This document shows positions 60,300 through 64,000 of a DNA stretch of 64,000 nucleotides, in pieces (the first letter of the stretch is position 1; each line of letters begins with the position of its first letter). Made by a program: the position numbers and the translations under genes. Location: NCBI GenBank assembly GCA_036563805.1, contig DATCLS010000034.1, positions 20,056 through 84,055 of the forward strand, read 5' to 3'. This stretch comes from DATCLS01 sp036563805. Lineage in GTDB: Bacteria > Actinomycetota > Acidimicrobiia > Acidimicrobiales > VFJN01. Below the pieces are notes generated by a model that was not told the DNA's origin, ran no database searches, and saw only the letters and a list, made by a program, of their open reading frames with translations.

Positions 60300-60932
60300 G
60301 TGCCGACGACAGATCCCCACATCGCCGAGACGCAGGAGTTCTTCACGCCCCGGGCCGCCACCTGGGACGAGCGCTTCCCCGACGACGGCCCGGCGTTCGC
60401 CGCCGCCGTCGCCGAGCTGGGGTTGGCGCCGGGCGACACCGCCCTGGACGTCGGCTGCGGGACCGGCCGGGCCCTGCCCCACCTGCGGGCCGCGGTGGGC
60501 GAGCGGGGCACCGTGGTCGGCGTCGACCTGACCCCGGCCATGGTGGTGGTGGCGGCCGGGCGGGGGCCGGCGGTGCTCGGCGACGCCCGGCGCCTGCCCG
60601 TGGGCGCGGGCGTCGCCGACGGCGTGCTGGCCGCCGGCCTGATCAACCACCTGCCCGACCCGCGGGCCGGCCTGCGGGAGCTGGCCCGGGTCACCCGGCC
60701 CGGCGGACGCCTGGCGCTGTTCAGCCCGGTGGGTCGGGCCACGCTCGCCGCCCGCCGCGGCCACCCGCTGCGGCCCGACGACGTGCGGGACCCCGCCAAC
60801 CTCCCCGCCGCGTTGGACGCCACGGGCTGGGAGCTGGTCAGCGTGGACGACGGGCCGGACCGCTACCTGGCCTTGGCTCGCCGAGCCCGACGCGGTCGAC
60901 TCGACGCGGGTGGCGACACCGGTCGTGGCTGA
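60300..60932 (+). CDS. Class I SAM-dependent methyltransferase
   Basis: The 210-residue protein has motif I ALDVGCGTGRALPHL (residues ~49-63), GVDLTPAMVVVAA, a post-motif LGDARRLPVGAGVADGVLAAGLINHLPDP in adjoining parts, and LARVTRPGGRLALFSPVGR. It belongs to the Methyltransf_11 (UbiE/Coq5-like) type; substrate unknown. The GTG at 60300 is 17 bases from the divergent deazaflavin reductase start. Its last 70 bases overlap the 3' end of the convergent nucleotidyltransferase gene. Confidence 0.87.
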   Translation: MPTTDPHIAETQEFFTPRAATWDERFPDDGPAFAAAVAELGLAPGDTALDVGCGTGRALPHLRAAVGERGTVVGVDLTPAMVVVAAGRGPAVLGDARRLPVGAGVADGVLAAGLINHLPDPRAGLRELARVTRPGGRLALFSPVGRATLAARRGHPLRPDDVRDPANLPAALDATGWELVSVDDGPDRYLALARRARRGRLDAGGDTGRG

Positions 60933-61862
60933 CCGCGCCGAGAACGCGTCCGGTCCGCCTCGCTCGCAGCGTCCCTCGCGGCGTCACGGGCCGAGGCGAC
61001 GACCTCGAGCACGAAGTCGGCGGTCCGCCGGCCCCGCTCGGTCGGGGACAGGCGCAGGACGCTGGGCTCCCGGCGGCGGTAGGCCAGGGCGTCGGTGGGC
61101 AGCGGATGCCACCGCTTGGGGAACACGTCGAGGGCGTACTCGCCGGCCTGCTCCTTGGCCACCACCTCGCCGGTGGCGATCGTGCAGTGGAGCCGCGGCG
61201 GCCCCAGCATCCCCCAGGCCGTCGACCACCGGGGCCGCAGCCGGAACGGCCGCCGGCCGCCCGAGCGGTGGACCCGCTCGGCCCACGGCCGCCAGTAGCT
61301 GTCGAGGTTGCCCAGGTTCCAGGGGATCAGCAGCTCGGGCTGGGGGTCGAGGCCGAGCGTCGCCGGGTCCGGACCCCGGACCGGCACGCCCCGCTCGGCG
61401 AACGTCTTCCAGTCGACCGGGCTGAGCTCCGATCCGGCGGCGGCCACCTTGAACGTGGCCCCGATGTGGCTGGCCACGGGGACGATCTCGGTCACCGGCC
61501 TGGTCAGGTCGCCCGCCCGGACGAACAGGCCGTTGCAGGTGCCGGAGAGCGGCGACCGCTGTCGGCGGAGGGCGCTCGCCGCCGTCGCCCCGCCGCTCAG
61601 GGCGTGGAGGGCGCGGAGGCGGCGGAGGGTGGGGGGCTCGCCGGCCGTGGTGGCGGCCGCCGGTGTCGCTGGCGCTGTCGCCGGCGAGCACGGCGACGAA
61701 GTCGATGTCGCTGCGCCCCGGCCGGCAGGCGCCGAGCGCCACCGAGCCGACCAGGTAGAGCCCGGTGACCGACCCCGGGAGCAGCCGGTCGGCCAGGCCC
61801 AGGTAGCGCTCGGCCGCCCGGGCGACGTCGGACGGGACGGTGGCCGGGTCGGCCGAAGCCAT
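60863..61862 (-). pseudogene. AadA-like nucleotidyltransferase interrupted by a frameshift
   Basis: The start (ATG 61862) reads AERYLGLADRLLPGSVTGLYLVGSVALGACRPGRSDIDFVAVL in one frame (motif GSVALGA...SDIDF, the nucleotidyltransferase metal site). After ~75 residues homology continues in the next frame: TLRRLRALHALSGG, NGLFVRAGDLTRPVTEIVP, PRLHCTIATGEVVAKEQAGEYAL and RWHPLPTDALAYRR, resembling the C-terminal part of aminoglycoside adenylyltransferases (DUF4111). One surplus base restores the frame; a run of six G at 61631-61636 (C on the coding strand) is the obvious place. It is a pseudogene, a sequencing error, or less likely a programmed shift. Confidence 0.72.
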
Positions 61863-61887
61863 GGCCCTGGAGTCTCGCACGGGGGCC

Positions 61888-61893
61888 TACCGT
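61888..61893 (+). promoter_or_regulatory. Candidate -10 (TACCGT) of the VOC gene
   Basis: TACCGT ends six bases before the ATG at 61900. Confidence 0.5.
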
Positions 61894-61899
61894 CGGTGG

Positions 61900-62298
61900 A
61901 TGCACCTCGAGCTCGTGACCTTGGTCGTCGACGACTACGACGAGGCGATCGCCTTCTTCGTCGACGCCCTGGGGTTCGAGCTGGCCGAGGACGAGCCCGC
62001 CGTGACCAACGACGGGCGGCCCAAGCGCTGGGTGGTGGTCCGGCCGCCGGGGGCGGCGACGGGCCTGCTGGTGGCCCGGGCCGACGGCGAGCGCCAGGCG
62101 GCGGCCGTCGGCCGGCAGGCCGCCGGGCGGGTGGGCTTCTTCCTCCGGGTCGACGACTTTTCGGCGGCGTACGACCGTATGGCGGCGGCCGGTGTCGAGT
62201 TCGTGACCGAGCCCCGGGACGAGCCCTATGGCCGGGTCGCCGTCTTCCTCGACGTCGCCGGCAACCGCTGGGACCTCCTCGGCCCACCCGTGCCCTGA
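61900..62298 (+). CDS. VOC (glyoxalase/bleomycin resistance) family protein
   Basis: The 132-residue protein has the VOC beta-alpha-beta repeats: LELVTLVVDDYDEAIAFFVDALGFEL (in short motifs VTLVVDDYDEAI and FFVDALGFEL) and DDFSAAYDRMAAAGVEF, then VFLDVAGNRWDLLGPP with the C-terminal metal-ligand Glu replaced by Asp in the NRWDL motif. His3 (MHLEL) or Glu4 may be the first ligand. Function could be lyase, dioxygenase or binding protein. It diverges from the nucleotidyltransferase with a 37-base gap and appears leaderless. Confidence 0.88.
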   Translation: MHLELVTLVVDDYDEAIAFFVDALGFELAEDEPAVTNDGRPKRWVVVRPPGAATGLLVARADGERQAAAVGRQAAGRVGFFLRVDDFSAAYDRMAAAGVEFVTEPRDEPYGRVAVFLDVAGNRWDLLGPPVP

Positions 62299-62332
62299 CG
62301 CCCACCCAGCGGCGCTGGCGGCGCCCGTTGGG

Positions 62333-63856
62333 TCAGCGGGGTGGGGCGGCGGGGAGGGTGACGACGAAGCGGGCGCCGCCGAGGGGGGCGTCCTCGACCC
62401 GGACCGCGCCGCCGTGGGCGGTGACGATCGCCCGCACCACGGCCAAGCCGAGGCCGCTGCCGTCGTCGCCGTCGCCCCGGGCCCGGGCGTGGTCGAGGCG
62501 GGTGAAGCGCTCGAACACCCGGTCGCGGTCCGCCGGCGGGATCCCCGGCCCGTCGTCGTCGACGGTGAGCCGCACCGCCGGCCCGGGGCACCCCGCCTCG
62601 ACATCCGCCTCGACGCCGACCCGGACGGCCGAGTGGGCGTGACGGGCGGCGTTGTCCAGCAGGTTGCTGACGACCCGGGTCAGCCCGTCGGCCGGGCCTG
62701 GCACCAGCAGGGGGCCGGCTCCGTGCGCCGGGCCGCCGCCGTTCGCCGGCCCGGCGGCGACCTCGACCGGCACCCGCCGCGGCCGTTCGGCCTCGGCGGC
62801 GGCGATCGCGGCCAGGTCGACCGGCGGTCCCGCGGGCCTCCGGCCGGCGTGCTCGTCGTGGGCGGCGAGCAGCAGCAGGTCGTCGAGCAGCGCCTCCAGC
62901 CGGGTCTCCTCGGTCAGGGCGGCGTCGGCCACCGCCGGCCAGTCGGGGTCGCGCTGGCGGCGGGCCACCTCGAGGGCGGTCCGGATGGCGGCCACCGGGC
63001 TGCGCAGCTCGTGCGAGGCGTCGGACACGAACTGACGCTGGCGGGTCGTCGCCCGGTCGAGGCGGGCCAACATGGCGTTCATCGTGCGGGCGAGGCGGCC
63101 GATCTCGTCGGCCGTGGCCGGCTCGGGGACCCGGCGGTGCATGGTCGTCGCCGTGATCTCGTCGACCTCGGCGCGGATCGCCTCGACGGGCCGGAGCGCC
63201 CGCCCGACCAGTAGCCACGCCACCACGGCCACCACCACGACGACGGCGGGCAGGCCGGCGACCAGAGCGTCACGCAGGGCGTCGAGGCTCCGGGCGACCT
63301 GCTCGACCGGGGCGCCGGCCGACACGGTCAGCGGTCCGGACGGGGTCTCGACGGTCCGGCTCAGGGTCTCGAACTCGCCGACCACCATCTCGCCGTCGTC
63401 GGTGGCCATCGCCCCGGCGACGTGGGCCTCGCCGGGCGGCTCGCCGGCAGGCTGCTCGCCCTGCTCCGACCCGCTGGCGGACGAGCCGCCGTCCGGGGCG
63501 CCGTCGCTGGGCGGCGGGCCCTCCTGTCGGAACGTCGCCCCGGCCGAAGCGGCCACCAGCCGCCCGTCGGCGTCGTGGACGGTGACGACCGGAGCGGAGG
63601 GCGGCCCCTGCACCGCCTCGGTGGGGTCGGCGCCGGCCTCCAGCCGGGCGCCGACCTCGTCGAGCCGGGCGTTCACGTCGTCGCGCAGCTGGCCGAGCTG
63701 GGTGTCCTCGACGGAGCGGACCAGCAGCCACCCCGCCGCCCCGACCGCCGCCGCCGTCACCACCACGGCCGTCGCCGTGATCCGCACCCGCACCGACCCC
63801 CGCAGCCGTCGCCGTTGCGGCCCGGGCCCCGCCTCGGCACGCCGCCGCCCCCGCAC
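62333..63856 (-). CDS. Membrane sensor histidine kinase
   Basis: The protein is 507 residues from GTG 63856. Order: membrane helix (TATAVVVTAAAVGAAGWLLV), a ~150-residue extracytoplasmic domain with a Gly/Ser/Glu-rich stretch, second helix (LPAVVVVVAVVAWLLVG), HAMP (RPVEAIRAEVDEIT), H-box QFVSDASHELRSPVAAIR with the phosphorylated His, N-box VSNLLDNAARHA, and G-boxes DDDGPGIPP and GSGLGLAVVRAIV. It resembles OmpR-partner kinases; the response regulator gene probably lies just beyond the window. The same frame is open to the window edge, so the true start may be upstream. A GGxxGGG-rich linker is unusual. Confidence 0.88.
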   Translation of the reverse strand: MRGRRRAEAGPGPQRRRLRGSVRVRITATAVVVTAAAVGAAGWLLVRSVEDTQLGQLRDDVNARLDEVGARLEAGADPTEAVQGPPSAPVVTVHDADGRLVAASAGATFRQEGPPPSDGAPDGGSSASGSEQGEQPAGEPPGEAHVAGAMATDDGEMVVGEFETLSRTVETPSGPLTVSAGAPVEQVARSLDALRDALVAGLPAVVVVVAVVAWLLVGRALRPVEAIRAEVDEITATTMHRRVPEPATADEIGRLARTMNAMLARLDRATTRQRQFVSDASHELRSPVAAIRTALEVARRQRDPDWPAVADAALTEETRLEALLDDLLLLAAHDEHAGRRPAGPPVDLAAIAAAEAERPRRVPVEVAAGPANGGGPAHGAGPLLVPGPADGLTRVVSNLLDNAARHAHSAVRVGVEADVEAGCPGPAVRLTVDDDGPGIPPADRDRVFERFTRLDHARARGDGDDGSGLGLAVVRAIVTAHGGAVRVEDAPLGGARFVVTLPAAPPR

Positions 63857-64000
63857 CGGGCGTCGCCGGCGGCCTCGCCACTTCGCGCCCGGGTCGTTCC
63901 GTCCGGCGGCGGAGGCCTGCGCCGTCGTCTCCGGACGCGCCCCTTTCTGCCGTCCGTGCCCATCGGGCCCCGGCCCCGACCGGCGGAGCTGCAGCCGCCC

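Noticed and set aside
60984..61880. Reading the nucleotidyltransferase region as one 298-residue intact protein
   Set aside because: After ~75 residues that frame degenerates into Pro/Arg/Gly sequence while conserved motifs continue in another frame, so a frameshift is the better reading.
63857..64000. End of a response regulator gene upstream of the sensor kinase
   Set aside because: No regulator C-terminal motif is visible on the minus strand; the kinase frame itself is simply open to the edge.

Overview
The window is very GC-rich, almost fully coding DNA of actinobacterial type. F420/deazaflavin-type enzymes, a DUF3263 gene next to a LytR_C gene, an orphan CIRCE-controlled groEL, a GlnR-like box at amt-glnB-glnD, HemQ and many apparently leaderless genes point to Actinomycetota. 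Gene content and style would fit class Acidimicrobiia, but that is an inference; no rRNA or other decisive marker is present. I see no phage, insertion sequence, integrase or CRISPR array.

Layout. 1-5.2 kb: the end of a thiolase, an SDR and an LLM-type oxidoreductase diverging from a palindromic operator, a TrmH-type rRNA/tRNA methylase and an AidB-like acyl-CoA dehydrogenase. 5.2-8.5 kb: a TauD-type dioxygenase co-transcribed with a TetR regulator that has its own palindromic operator, then a solitary family-5 solute-binding lipoprotein. 8.6-11.2 kb: cydAB and tRNA-Thr(TGT). 11.3-19.3 kb: DUF3263, LytR_C protein, otsB and otsA (trehalose), glycerate kinase, a membrane protein with an epimerase, a MoaD/ThiS-like protein and groEL with two CIRCE elements. 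19.4-28.6 kb: DUF983 protein, a large lipoprotein hydrolase, and a four-gene module (LDPGSGS microprotein, two-domain methyltransferase, two paralogous membrane phosphatase/sulfatase-like proteins). 28.7-31.7 kb: fdhD and a YdeP-like molybdopterin oxidoreductase. 31.8-37.1 kb: a lipoprotein, a 1284-residue CvnA-like nitrate-sensing kinase, and hemQ. 37.5-43.0 kb: a branched-chain amino acid type ABC transporter (permease with an extracytoplasmic N-terminal domain, second permease, two ATPases, convergent binding protein). 43.1-45.6 kb: AlaX-like protein, LarE, two small unknowns. 45.8-49.9 kb: amt-glnB-glnD behind a GlnR-like box. 49.9-64 kb: Nudix hydrolase, glycosyltransferase, shikimate-kinase-like protein, AI-2E exporter, MFS transporter, amidase, PAC2 protein, a CBS-domain/citrate synthase fusion, GNAT, deazaflavin reductase, methyltransferase, a frameshifted AadA-like nucleotidyltransferase, a VOC protein and a sensor kinase.

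Most notable: (i) a citrate synthase preceded by a tandem CBS pair in the same polypeptide, suggesting ligand-controlled entry into the TCA cycle; (ii) the LDPGSGS-methyltransferase-phosphatase module, probably acting on the cell surface; (iii) a recurrent TAnnnT hexamer 6-10 bases before the start codon of about a dozen genes, the signature of leaderless transcription; (iv) three palindromic operators and a GlnR-type box that can be read directly from the DNA; (v) a kinase whose ATPase domain is split by a low-complexity insert and followed by a ~580-residue Gly/Pro tail.

Starts were chosen from Shine-Dalgarno sequences, -10 spacing, 4-base overlaps with upstream genes and where family homology begins; functions are by motif recognition only.
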